This document shows, in pieces, positions 44,111 to 52,427 of a stretch of 64,000 bases of DNA. Below the pieces are notes generated by a model. The model had not been told where the DNA came from and did not search any database. It saw only the letters and a list, made by a program, of their open reading frames with translations. The translations under genes were made by a program, and so were the position numbers. How positions within the stretch are numbered: the stretch's first letter is position 1; the number at the start of each line of letters is the position of its first letter. This DNA is from an uncultured Eubacteriales bacterium (lineage in GTDB: Bacteria > Bacillota > Clostridia > Oscillospirales > Acutalibacteraceae): NCBI GenBank assembly GCA_934477125.1, contig CAKSOL010000002.1:124001-188000 (forward strand). The letters run 5' to 3'.

Positions 44111-44163
44111 TCCTGTCCTGCCGTAGCGCATTTAAGATAACCTGCTTTATTTGCAGGTGGGTG
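44111..44163 (+). repeat. 53-bp direct repeat, copy 1
   Basis: Begins TCCTGTCCTGCCGTAGCGCA and ends TTTGCAGGTGGGTG, identical to copy 2 at 44312-44364. The last part contains a small hairpin, CCTGC-TTTATTT-GCAGG. Just upstream of both copies is an AGAATAAAA stretch, with a short length difference. Confidence 0.9.
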
Positions 44164-44311
44164 AGGTTGCTCCCGCCGCCGGTGGCGGAAATAGGGAGCA
44201 AAACGAAGCGCAGCGGTCGGCAGAAAAGCGACGCTCCAAGGAGCTTTTTCGCCGGGTACCGCAAGAGGGCAGCCGCCTGCAATAAAACAAAAACCGAAAG
44301 AATAAAAAAAA

Positions 44312-44364
44312 TCCTGTCCTGCCGTAGCGCATTTAAGATAACCTGCTTTATTTGCAGGTGGGTG
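44312..44364 (+). repeat. 53-bp direct repeat, copy 2
   Basis: Identical over 53 bp to 44111-44163, offset 201 bp. Two copies only in this window, with no target-site duplication or transposase visible. Confidence 0.9.
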
Positions 44365-44510
44365 TCCGCCGGGCGGCTTCGCGCTCCCTTCTTCCGAACT
44401 CGGCACAGCCGCGGGAGGTCTGCAAGCCCACCGTCCGAGAAAAGACCCCGATTTAAAATCTTGTAGGGTTATAAAAATGCGGTTCACGTACAGGAAAGGA
44501 CGGGTGATTT

Positions 44511-44834
44511 TTATTCTTCTGTTTCGTTGTCTATTTCAAAGAAATCCTCAAGACGGTCAACAAACGCGTCGGCAATAGTCTCGTATTCGTCGTCATCCTC
44601 TATTTCGGTATAAAACTCCTCGCCGTTTTCTTCGGCAACCTTTACAATGACCAGCTCACCGCTGTCGTCAAGCAGTTTTTTGGGGTCGTCATATACCGGA
44701 AGCAGGGCAAGATAACGGTCGGTCTCGGTTTCAATAGCGTCAAGCACCTCAAAGGTGTATTCCTTGCCGTCATCGTCACTCAGAGTAATAATATCGGGAT
44801 CGTACCCGTCGTCCTTTAAAAGCTCGTCGTTCAT
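44511..44834 (-). CDS. DUF1292 family protein (YrzB-like)
   Basis: A 107-residue very acidic protein of the Firmicutes DUF1292 family, function unknown. The family core is visible as ITLSDDDGKEYTFEVLDAIE, YLALLPV and ELVIVKVAEENGEEFY. AGGAG lies 7 nt before ATG 44834; the frame continues upstream but without a ribosome site and into the end of the ABC exporter gene. In other Firmicutes such genes sit near ruvX, which here is 22 kb away. Confidence 0.85.
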   Translation of the reverse strand: MNDELLKDDGYDPDIITLSDDDGKEYTFEVLDAIETETDRYLALLPVYDDPKKLLDDSGELVIVKVAEENGEEFYTEIEDDDEYETIADAFVDRLEDFFEIDNETEE

Positions 44835-44895
44835 AAATATTCTCCTAACGGGGTAAATTCTTATATTTATATTGTAAACTATGTTGCCCGATAAG

Positions 44896-46785
44896 TCAAT
44901 CGGAAAAAGTTGAAATTTTTTCGCGCTCGTGTTCAATAACACGCTTGAATTGGGTATCGTACAATAGTTTATAGCAGGAGCTTGTTTTTAAAAGCTCGTC
45001 ATGGGTTCCGCTTTCGGAAATAACGCCGTTTTCAAGAACCATAATTTTATCCGCTGCAAGAACAGTTGAGAGCCTGTGAGCAATAACAAGGCTCGTTCTT
45101 CCGAGCATCAGCCGCTCAAGCGCAGACTGTATCTGACTCTCGGAAACTGAGTCGAGAGAAGAGGTTGCCTCGTCAAGTATAAGTATTTGCGGATTTTTCA
45201 AAATTACCCGCGCTATCGATATACGTTGCTTTTCTCCGCCCGAAAGCTTTAAGCCCCGGTTTCCGACTAAGGTATCATATTTATCCGGCAGCCGATTTAT
45301 AAAATCGTAGATGTTCGCCGCCCGGCAGGCATCGTCAAGCATTGCCTCGTCGGCGTTTTCGCAGGCATACAGCAAATTTTCGCGTATTGTGCCGTTGAAA
45401 AGGTATGTATCCTGAGAAACAACACCTATTTTGCTTCGTAAATAGTCAAGGTCAAATTCTCTGACATCTACACCTGCTATCGTGACGCTTCCTTGCGTTG
45501 CGTCATACAAACGCGGTATCATATGTATAACTGTTGATTTTCCCGCTCCCGACGAACCGACCAGCGCGTACATTTTGCCGTTCGGGAGACTGAAATTAAC
45601 GCCTTTCAGCACTTCGCCGCCTCGTCCGTATGAAAAGTGTACGTCCAAAAAGCATATGGAGCAGTCCGACATATCCGGCTTTTTCGGCGACGGGGGATTG
45701 ACTATCTCGCAGGGACGGTCAAAATAATCAAAAATACGCGTAAACAGGGCAAGCGAACGGATAAAATCAACCTGAATGTTAAGCAGCTGACGGACGGGCT
45801 GGTAAAGCCGGTTGACAAGCGATACAACAACCGATATTCCGCCTACGGTAAGCGCTCCTCCGTTGCCGGAAAGCATTAAAAAGCCGCCGGCGAAATATAT
45901 CAGCAGTGGAACTGTCTGAATAAACATTCCGAGCATAACGTGAAACCAACTGCCGGCGCGCTGCTCCTTTACCGTGGTGTCCGTAAGCCTTTTATTAACT
46001 GAACGAAATTTTTCAAACTCTCTGCTTTCTCTCGTGAACAGCTTAACCAGCATTGAGCCGCTTACCGAAAGAGTTTCATCGACCTGTTGGTTCAGCTCGT
46101 CCTGATTTTCCTGCGCCTTTGCCGCAAGCTCCCAGCGCTTTCTGCCGACAGCGCGGGTAGGGAATATCATTACCGGCAGCAGCGCCAGTCCGACAACCGC
46201 AAGCCGCCAGTCTGTGTAAAAAAGACAGATGATACAGGTTATTGCGGTTAGGGTGTTGCTGACGATGGAGGAAAGCGTTCCGGAAATAACCATACCGACG
46301 CCGTTTATGTCGCTGTTCATATGCGTCAGGATATCACCCTGCTTTTCAGACGTAAAAAAGGAATGGGACATTCCCGAAAGATGACTGTACATCTGATTTC
46401 GCATATCGTATATGATTTTTTGCGAAATCCAAGCGCTGATATACTGCTCAAGAACACTTATTATCTGCGACGCGGCAAGAACTGCAAAGGCAATTATCAG
46501 CAAAACGGCAAGACGGTGCAGAGAGCGGTCAGAGCTTATTATTTCGTCTACAATCTTTCCCGTAAGCACAGACGGAAAAAGGCCGAGAACCGCGGAAACC
46601 GCAAGGGATGCAAGAACCAGAATGAACTGCGGCAAATACGGCTTCAAATAGCCGCATATACGTTTTATGAGCGCATAGGTTACTTTCGGCTTTGCCGCCT
46701 TTTCTTCGGCAGTCAGAAAGCTGCGCGGTCCCGGCGGTCTGCCCCGTCCCATACCGGGAGGGGGAGGCATATTCGGAGGTGCCAT
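44896..46785 (-). CDS. ABC exporter, fused permease-ATPase (MdlB/MsbA type)
   Basis: The 629-residue half-transporter has an N-terminal Met/Pro/Gly-rich tail (about 1-30), a six-helix type-1 exporter domain (about 45-330) and a C-terminal ATPase with Walker A GSSGAGKST near 412, signature LSGGEKQRIS near 515, Walker B ILILDEATSSLD near 535 and the switch His in VIAHRLST near 570. Substrates of this class are lipids, drugs or peptides; the sequence does not tell which. No partner half-transporter is adjacent, so a homodimer is likely. The ribosome site (AAAGAAAGTGA) is weak. It is divergent from the ncRNA-like unit at 46907. Confidence 0.93.
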   Translation of the reverse strand: MAPPNMPPPPGMGRGRPPGPRSFLTAEEKAAKPKVTYALIKRICGYLKPYLPQFILVLASLAVSAVLGLFPSVLTGKIVDEIISSDRSLHRLAVLLIIAFAVLAASQIISVLEQYISAWISQKIIYDMRNQMYSHLSGMSHSFFTSEKQGDILTHMNSDINGVGMVISGTLSSIVSNTLTAITCIICLFYTDWRLAVVGLALLPVMIFPTRAVGRKRWELAAKAQENQDELNQQVDETLSVSGSMLVKLFTRESREFEKFRSVNKRLTDTTVKEQRAGSWFHVMLGMFIQTVPLLIYFAGGFLMLSGNGGALTVGGISVVVSLVNRLYQPVRQLLNIQVDFIRSLALFTRIFDYFDRPCEIVNPPSPKKPDMSDCSICFLDVHFSYGRGGEVLKGVNFSLPNGKMYALVGSSGAGKSTVIHMIPRLYDATQGSVTIAGVDVREFDLDYLRSKIGVVSQDTYLFNGTIRENLLYACENADEAMLDDACRAANIYDFINRLPDKYDTLVGNRGLKLSGGEKQRISIARVILKNPQILILDEATSSLDSVSESQIQSALERLMLGRTSLVIAHRLSTVLAADKIMVLENGVISESGTHDELLKTSSCYKLLYDTQFKRVIEHEREKISTFSD

Positions 46786-46899
46786 TTAAAATTCACTTTC
46801 TTTCTTTTTTATTCCTACTAATTGTAACACATTTTAATCCAAATCGCAAATTTGTAAACGAAATTTTAACTTTATGTTAATTTAAATAAAAATCATCAA

Positions 46900-46935
46900 A
46901 TAGTGCTTGACAAATAATCAACTATGCACTATAAT
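46900..46935 (+). promoter_or_regulatory. Consensus promoter with flanking inverted repeat
   Basis: TTGACA (46907-46912), exactly 17 nt, TATAAT (46930-46935). ATAGTGC (46900-46906) and GCACTAT (46926-46932) form a 7-bp inverted repeat that brackets the spacer and overlaps the -10, as an operator would. It drives the plus-strand unit that ends at 47324. Confidence 0.85.
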
Positions 46936-46941
46936 AAAGGT

Positions 46942-47324
46942 GCAATCAAGAGAAAGGCAGGTGAGCCGGATATGACGGAAGCTCCGCCGAAGAGCTAAGA
47001 AAATAAAAAGAAGGGTGAGTCCGATGCACAGTTAAGTTTTTAAATTAAAGAAAAAATAAATTATAATTCGGTGAGACCGATGTACTTATAAATAAAAACT
47101 CAAAAGCAGTTCTAAGCTTTGTTTCCGATAGGAAAGTTTATATAGATTGAAAAAGTATCAGGTGATGTAAAATGTTTACCCGTGTAATTTTTCAAATCAA
47201 ATAAATATTTCGGGTGGTACCAATGTACAGTTAAGCTTTCACAGATTATTTGAGTTATTGATAAAACAGAATATTGTAAAAAATTTGAAATCCGTACTGT
47301 TAAAGGAGCAGTACGGATTTTTTT
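46942..47324 (+). ncRNA. Candidate ~380-nt noncoding RNA with five repeated GGTGA motifs and tiny ORFs
   Basis: A transcription unit bounded by a perfect promoter and a strong terminator: AAATCCGTACTG (47288-47299), loop, CAGTACGGATTT (47309-47320), then T-run. No ORF above ~10 codons reads forward and no plus-strand gene follows. Five GGTGA/GGTGG motifs (46960, 47014, 47070, 47161, 47213) each precede an ATG by 4-6 nt. The tiny ORFs are MTEAPPKS (46972-46998), MHS (47024-47035), MYL (47080-47091), a ten-codon ORF (47172-47204) and MYS (47223-47234). Copies 2, 3 and 5 share GGTG, then CC(G/A)ATG(T/C)AC, and CAGTTAAG(T/C)TTT recurs. It may be a structured RNA, a minigene-like decoy or a degraded gene; I do not recognise a family. 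Confidence 0.6.
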
Positions 47325-47339
47325 ATAAGTTAAAAAACA

Positions 47340-47370
47340 CAAGGTTTCTGCAATTTTTGCAGAAACCTTG
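47340..47370 (-). terminator. Terminator of the xpt-transporter operon
   Basis: A perfect 14-bp inverted repeat, CAAGGTTTCTGCAA and TTGCAGAAACCTTG, loop of 3, followed on the minus strand by GTGTTTTTTAAC. It lies 23 bp after the last permease gene. Confidence 0.9.
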
Positions 47371-47392
47371 TTTCAAGGCTATAAATGTCGTT

Positions 47393-48373
47393 TTATCTTT
47401 CTTCGCGGAAATAGGAAAGTCCTAAATGCGCAGGCGGCTGATTTTCGCGGCGTTTGCGTATGCTGACAACGATAAGAACGATTATTGTAACGACATACGG
47501 CAGCATCTGAATAAGTGGAATCATTTGCATAGGTACGTTTATGTAGTTAAAGAGAATATAAAGCGCACCGAACAGATAAGAGCCGAGTATGGCAAGCGAG
47601 GGCTTCCAGGTTGCAAAAATAACAATCGCAATCGCGAGCCAGCCGCGGTCGCCGAAGCCGTTGTTTGACCAAATTCCGTTGCAGTAATCCATAACGTAGA
47701 AAAGACCGCCGAGCCCTGCAATCATACCGCCTATGCAGGTAGCAAAATATTTATAGCGCGTAACATTTATTCCGGCGGCGTCGGCTGTTGCCGGGTTTTC
47801 GCCTACTGCGCGGAGATTAAGTCCGTGCTTTGTCTTTTTGAGGAAAACTGCGGATATAACGGCGATAATAACGGCAAGATAAACCATAAATCCATATGAG
47901 AAGAACAGCTTTCCGATATCGCCGAATGAGTCGGCAAACGGCAGAGTGGTTTTAAAGGCTCTCGCTATGTCAACAAGGGCAAGATAGGGAACATCGCTTT
48001 TGATAATTTTAATAAGAGAACCGCCGAAGAAGTTGCCGCAGCCTACACCGAAAGTGGTTATTGCAAGACCGGTAACATTCTGATTGGCTCTTAGCGTTAC
48101 GGTCAAAAAGCAATAGAGCAGGGAAACGAGCAGCGAGCCTAAAATGCAGCAGAGGAAAGGAATTAAAACCGCAATAATCGGTATAACCTCTTCGGTCGAG
48201 GTCTGGTAAAGAAAACCGCCGACAACTCCGGAAATCGCTCCTATATACATAATGCCGGGGATACCGAGATTTAAGTTACCGGATTTTTCGGTTAATATTT
48301 CTCCGGTAGCACCGTAAAGCAAAGGTGTGCCTTGTAGAATAGCACGCTGAATAAAGTTAATAATCGTCAACAT
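47393..48373 (-). CDS. Nucleoside ABC transporter permease 2 (BMP-type)
   Basis: The 326-residue RbsC/NupQ-like permease has eight to ten hydrophobic segments and the branched-chain/ribose permease core (YGATGEILTEKSGNLNLGIP near 20; AVGENPATADAAGINVTRYK near 190; GGLFYVMDY). It forms the membrane channel with the gene just upstream, whose stop overlaps its start by 1 bp. Last gene of the operon. Function as part of purine nucleoside import is inferred from the riboswitch, xpt and the BMP binding protein in the same operon. Confidence 0.9.
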   Translation of the reverse strand: MLTIINFIQRAILQGTPLLYGATGEILTEKSGNLNLGIPGIMYIGAISGVVGGFLYQTSTEEVIPIIAVLIPFLCCILGSLLVSLLYCFLTVTLRANQNVTGLAITTFGVGCGNFFGGSLIKIIKSDVPYLALVDIARAFKTTLPFADSFGDIGKLFFSYGFMVYLAVIIAVISAVFLKKTKHGLNLRAVGENPATADAAGINVTRYKYFATCIGGMIAGLGGLFYVMDYCNGIWSNNGFGDRGWLAIAIVIFATWKPSLAILGSYLFGALYILFNYINVPMQMIPLIQMLPYVVTIIVLIVVSIRKRRENQPPAHLGLSYFREER

Positions 48374-49473
48374 TATTTTGCCTCCTTTTTACGGTGACTG
48401 AAGTTGATTTTATAATTGATGAAAAACTCGCAGCCGATTATGAAGAAAAGAATTATTCCGGTTAAAATATCGGAAAAATCTCCGTTCAGACCGAATTTAG
48501 AGGTAACCTCGTCCGCGCCGCGTCCCAAAAAGACGAGGAGAAGTGTTGTAAGAATCATTGTTATCGGATTGAATTTTCCGAGCCACGAAACCATTATTGC
48601 GGTGAAGCCCCTTCCGCCTACGAGGTTTGAGTCGATAGAATGAGACGAGCCTCCGACGAGCAGCAGACCGGCAAGACCGCAAATAGCGCCGGAAACCAGC
48701 ATTGTGCGGATAATAACCTTTTTAACGTTTATTCCGATATAACGCGCTGTGTTTTCACTTTCTCCGACAACCGAAATTTCATAGCCGTGCTTGCTGTATT
48801 TGAGATAAATCTGCATTAAAATTGTAATAACCGCAACAATTATGATGTTAAGAAGATATTTAACTCCGAAAATATTGGGCAGCCATCCGCGGGATAAAAG
48901 ATCCGGACCGACAACGTTAGAACCGCTCTTATCAGCTATTTTGAGGAAATATTCAACAAGCTGAATAGCAACGTAGTTCATCATAAGCGTGAAAAGAGTT
49001 TCGTTTGTTTTCCATTGAGCCTTAAATATAGCCGGAATAACGCCCCAAATCATACCTGAAACGATTGCTGCTGCTGCCATAATAAGAATGAGAAGCCATT
49101 CCTGCTCGATTTTGCCGCCGAGCCAAAACATACATGCAGCGGTCGCGAGACAGCCTATAAGCACCTGACCCTCCGCTCCGGTATTCCAGAACCGCATACG
49201 GAATGCGGGGGTAACAGCTAAGGAAATGCAGAGAAGTATTGCAATATCGTGAATCGTAACGAGGAGCCGTCCCTTTCCGACAGCGCCGTGAACAATCGTC
49301 TGATAAATCGAAATCGGATTGTCTCCGGTCAAAACCTTTGTAACAACACCGCATACTATTAGCGCTAGGATAATTGCCGCAACACGAACTAATATGCGGT
49401 AGGTGAGGGGAACGTTATCCCTCTTTGAAATGTATGCGAGAGGCTCGCGTTTAAGGTTTTTTTCACTTGCCAT
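48373..49473 (-). CDS. Nucleoside ABC transporter permease 1 (BMP-type)
   Basis: The 366-residue RbsC/NupP-like permease has a cytoplasmic Lys/Arg-rich N-terminus, then membrane segments from about 28 (VAAIILALIVCGVVTKVL). Characteristic blocks are FRMRFWNTGAEGQVLIG near 90, LTLMMNYVAIQL-like FTLMMNYVAIQLVEYFL near 160 and VVGESENTARYIGINV near 235. It is the larger of the two permeases. It overlaps the ATPase gene by 11 bp and permease 2 by 1 bp, so all three are translationally coupled. Confidence 0.9.
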   Translation of the reverse strand: MASEKNLKREPLAYISKRDNVPLTYRILVRVAAIILALIVCGVVTKVLTGDNPISIYQTIVHGAVGKGRLLVTIHDIAILLCISLAVTPAFRMRFWNTGAEGQVLIGCLATAACMFWLGGKIEQEWLLILIMAAAAIVSGMIWGVIPAIFKAQWKTNETLFTLMMNYVAIQLVEYFLKIADKSGSNVVGPDLLSRGWLPNIFGVKYLLNIIIVAVITILMQIYLKYSKHGYEISVVGESENTARYIGINVKKVIIRTMLVSGAICGLAGLLLVGGSSHSIDSNLVGGRGFTAIMVSWLGKFNPITMILTTLLLVFLGRGADEVTSKFGLNGDFSDILTGIILFFIIGCEFFINYKINFSHRKKEAK

Positions 49474-50992
49474 TTTTCGTTCCTCCCGATTTTGTCATTA
49501 AAAGTCCAAGCTCCTCCTTGAAAGTATCTCTTGCATCAACAACTCCGGTTATTCTGCCTGAGTTTACAACGATAATGCGGTCGCAAAGCTCAATCAGAAC
49601 GTCCAAATCCTCGCCTACGAAAATAACGGCAACGCCGTTTTTCTTCTGCTGGTTCAAAAGATTGTATATCATATACGAGGAGTTGATGTCAAGTCCTCTG
49701 ACCGGGTATGCCGCCATAAGCACGGTAGGGGAGGAGGCAATTTCACGTCCTACAAGCACCTTCTGAACATTGCCGCCCGAAAGCCTGCGAACCGGCGTGT
49801 TTGCATTGGGCGTTGCAATTTCAAGATCCTTTATAATGTCCTCTGCAAGCTTTTTGGGTGATTGCCGGTTAAGGAACATAGAGCGTCCGCGCCGATAGCT
49901 GCGGAGCATCATATTATCAACTATATCCATATTCCCGACAAGTCCCATTCCGAGCCTGTCCTCAGGAACAAACGAAAGCCGGACTCCGAGCTCGCGGATT
50001 TGCATAGGCGATTTATCCCTGAGGTTTTCCTCTGTTCCGGTTTTCGGATTATTATAAATTATTTCGCCGCTGCTTATCTTCTGAAGTCCCGCGATTGCTT
50101 CCAGAAGCTCACGCTGCCCGCTGCCCGCAATTCCGGCAATACCTAAAATTTCGCCGCTCCTTGCGGTAAATGATATATCGTCAAGAACCTTAATACCTTC
50201 CTCGCTGTAAAGGTCGAGTCCTTTAACCATCAGCCGCTCGGCAGGATTTTCGGGTTCTGTTCTGTCAATGTTGAGAGACACCTTTTTACCTACCATCATT
50301 TCGGTAAGCTCCGCTTCGTTGGTGTCCTTGGTAACAACCGTGTCTATGTACTCGCCGCGGCGGAGTATTGCAACGCGGTCGGAAACGGAAAGCACCTCGT
50401 GCATTTTATGCGTTATTATAATTATTGATTTGCCGTCGCTGCGCATTCTTCTCAGAACCGCAAACAGCTTATCGGTTTCCTGAGGGGTAAGAACCGCCGT
50501 CGGCTCGTCAAGTATCAGTATGTCCGCGCCGCGGTAAAGCACCTTTATTATTTCAACCGTCTGCTTTTCCGAAACCGACATCTGATAGATTTTCTTTCTC
50601 GGATCTATTTCAAATCCGTATTTTTCCGAAATTTCGGCAACCCGCTTTGCCGCCTCTTTGAGGTTAAAGCGTTTATCGCCGTCTATTCCCAAAACAATAT
50701 TTTCGGTAGCGTCAAATACATCCACAAGCTTAAAATGCTGGTGAATCATACCTATTTTTAGGTCAAATGCGTCCTTAGGCGAGTTAATTACAACGCGTTC
50801 TCCGTTCACAAGAATCTCGCCCTCGTCCGGGTGATAGATACCTGCGATCATATTCATAAGCGTCGTCTTGCCGGAGCCGTTTTCTCCGAGAACAGCAAGA
50901 ATTTCGCCCTTTTCCACCGTAAGATTTATGTCCTTGTTTGCAACTACCTTACCGAAGCGTTTTGTTACGTTTCTTATTTCAAGCGCGTTCAC
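49463..50992 (-). CDS. Nucleoside ABC transporter ATP-binding protein (tandem NBDs)
   Basis: A 509-residue NupO/RbsA-like ATPase with two nucleotide-binding domains. The first has Walker A GENGSGKTT near 34-42, signature MSVSEKQTVEI near 137 and Walker B ILILDEPTAVL near 157. The second has GIAGSGQRELLEAI near 287 in place of a full Walker A, and LSGGNVQKV near 405. One canonical and one degenerate site is usual for this class. It follows the binding-protein gene after an 84-bp gap containing a hairpin. Confidence 0.93.
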   Translation of the reverse strand: MNALEIRNVTKRFGKVVANKDINLTVEKGEILAVLGENGSGKTTLMNMIAGIYHPDEGEILVNGERVVINSPKDAFDLKIGMIHQHFKLVDVFDATENIVLGIDGDKRFNLKEAAKRVAEISEKYGFEIDPRKKIYQMSVSEKQTVEIIKVLYRGADILILDEPTAVLTPQETDKLFAVLRRMRSDGKSIIIITHKMHEVLSVSDRVAILRRGEYIDTVVTKDTNEAELTEMMVGKKVSLNIDRTEPENPAERLMVKGLDLYSEEGIKVLDDISFTARSGEILGIAGIAGSGQRELLEAIAGLQKISSGEIIYNNPKTGTEENLRDKSPMQIRELGVRLSFVPEDRLGMGLVGNMDIVDNMMLRSYRRGRSMFLNRQSPKKLAEDIIKDLEIATPNANTPVRRLSGGNVQKVLVGREIASSPTVLMAAYPVRGLDINSSYMIYNLLNQQKKNGVAVIFVGEDLDVLIELCDRIIVVNSGRITGVVDARDTFKEELGLLMTKSGGTKNGK

Positions 50993-51024
50993 AAGTATCC
51001 TCCTGTATGTTTAAAAATCAAAAT

Positions 51025-51053
51025 ACACAAGGGGAAATGTATTCCCCTTGTGT
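51025..51053 (-). terminator. Intercistronic hairpin between bmpA and the ATPase gene
   Basis: ACACAAGGGGAA and TTCCCCTTGTGT, a perfect 12-bp stem with a 5-nt loop, followed on the minus strand by ATTTTGATTTTT. It probably causes partial termination or 3' protection, giving more binding protein than transporter, as is common for binding-protein-dependent systems. Confidence 0.75.
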
Positions 51054-51076
51054 GGGATAAATTAAGCTGATAAAGC

Positions 51077-52369
51077 TTAAACTTCTTTGTTGAGGTTTGT
51101 AATTCCGTCTATGATGATATCGAAATAGGGAGCGGAACGGAAGTCCTTAGCGTTGGATTCATCGAAATATCCGTCGTGGATAACATTGGTTTCGCCCTTG
51201 AAATCGCCGTCAACATCAGCTAAATATTCATCAAGCTTTTTGCCGTCAACGGTGAACTTATCGGTTGCGAATACCTTGAGAGTACCGGCTTTGAAAGCAT
51301 CGATAGCTTCCTTGATCTTAGCCTCGGTACCCTCAGCGGCAACGCCCTGATTTATACCGGTAAGAACAACGGAATTTGTCGCGATATCGCCGCACCAGTC
51401 AGCGTCGATAGCCTGTCCCTTAACTGCACATTCAATGATGTACTGGAAGTAGGGAGCCCAGTTGATAGCGGAGGAAACTATGAAGGTGTTCTTTCCTGCC
51501 GAATAGGTGCTTCCGTTGTAGGAAACATTCGGAACGCCCGCAAGCTCGCAAGCGGTGGGAGCGCCGAGGGAGTCGGCGTGCTGGCTTATAAGAACGCATT
51601 TGTCTTTCTCGATAAGAGCGGTGGCAGCCTCCTGCTCCTTGCCCTGATCATACCAGGAACCGGTGTAACGAACCTTCATTGTAGCAGATTCGCAAACGGA
51701 ACGTGCGCCGAGGAAGAAAGAGGTCATACCTGAGATAACCTCAGCATAGGTGTAAGCTCCGACATAACCGATAACAGCTTCTTCAGCCTTTATCTTTCCG
51801 GAATCAATCATTTCATTGAGCTTCATTCCGGCAGCGATACCGGCAAGATATCTGCCCTCATAAATGGAGGCGAAAGCATTGTGGAAGTTTGCAAGACCGG
51901 CTATCTTACCGGAAGTGCCGGTAGCATGACAGAACTGAACGTCCGGATACTCGGCGGCAGCCTGCTTCATAAACGACTCATGACCGAAAGAGTCAGCAAA
52001 TATAACCTTGCAGCCCTTGTTTTTGGCAAGGTCAACAGCGGTGTCATAGCACTTGCTGTCCTCGCCGATGCCGGTAACTATGATAACCTGATCGTCTTTA
52101 AGTCCGAGACCCTTCTGAGCGGACTTGAGCGCCTGAATAAAGTTGTTGTCATAGGTGGAGTTTTCATCGTGGAGACAAATCATGCCGATTTTGAAATCGT
52201 CCGGAACGCTGACCTCTGATTTAATGTCAAGACGCGGAAGAATGTCCTCGCTGACGCCCTTTTTGGCATCTCCGCCCGTTGCTGAGCCGGAGTCCGTACC
52301 CTTACTGCCGCAGGCAGACATAGCAAAGAGCATCGTAAGACACATCAAAGCTGCAATAATTTTTTTCAT
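51077..52369 (-). CDS. BMP-family nucleoside-binding lipoprotein
   Basis: A 430-residue substrate-binding lipoprotein. The signal peptide ends in the lipobox AMSAC (Cys 20), followed by a Gly/Ser/Asp linker. The BMP (PnrA-like) fold is seen in FKIGMICLHDENSTYDNNFI near 62, GCKVIFADSFGHESFMKQAA near 120, VIGYVGAYTYAEVISGMTSF near 200 and VLISQHADSLG near 258. PnrA/BmpA/NupN proteins bind purine nucleosides. The guanine-class riboswitch and xpt at the head of this operon support guanosine, inosine or related purine nucleosides as the ligand. Confidence 0.92.
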   Translation of the reverse strand: MKKIIAALMCLTMLFAMSACGSKGTDSGSATGGDAKKGVSEDILPRLDIKSEVSVPDDFKIGMICLHDENSTYDNNFIQALKSAQKGLGLKDDQVIIVTGIGEDSKCYDTAVDLAKNKGCKVIFADSFGHESFMKQAAAEYPDVQFCHATGTSGKIAGLANFHNAFASIYEGRYLAGIAAGMKLNEMIDSGKIKAEEAVIGYVGAYTYAEVISGMTSFFLGARSVCESATMKVRYTGSWYDQGKEQEAATALIEKDKCVLISQHADSLGAPTACELAGVPNVSYNGSTYSAGKNTFIVSSAINWAPYFQYIIECAVKGQAIDADWCGDIATNSVVLTGINQGVAAEGTEAKIKEAIDAFKAGTLKVFATDKFTVDGKKLDEYLADVDGDFKGETNVIHDGYFDESNAKDFRSAPYFDIIIDGITNLNKEV

Positions 52370-52427
52370 ACTTTCTTCCTCCAGAAAAAATTTTTATATA
52401 TACAAGCGGAAATCCGCTTACATATCC

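Larger units (their letters stand above)
44063..44510. other. Noncoding block with repeated segments
   Basis: No credible gene. It holds two copies of a 53-bp repeat (separate entries), a GC-rich hairpin-prone spacer between them (44164-44311) and a second GC-rich segment (44365-44450). An open frame of 150 codons crosses it on the minus strand, but it encodes the repeat twice and is Pro/Ala/Gly-rich without domain character, so I treat it as spurious. Confidence 0.6.

Noticed and set aside
44111..44364. CRISPR-like repeats
   Set aside because: Only two copies with a 148-bp GC-rich spacer that carries its own hairpins; no cas gene nearby.
44035..44487. 150-codon open frame on the minus strand across the repeat block
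   Set aside because: It encodes the 53-bp repeat twice, is Pro/Ala/Gly-rich without a domain, lacks a ribosome site and overlaps the start of a better-supported gene.
47205..47235. GGGTGGTACC in the orphan RNA as a T-box core
   Set aside because: The following bases are AATG rather than GCGG, there is no stem I or specifier, and no gene follows on that strand.
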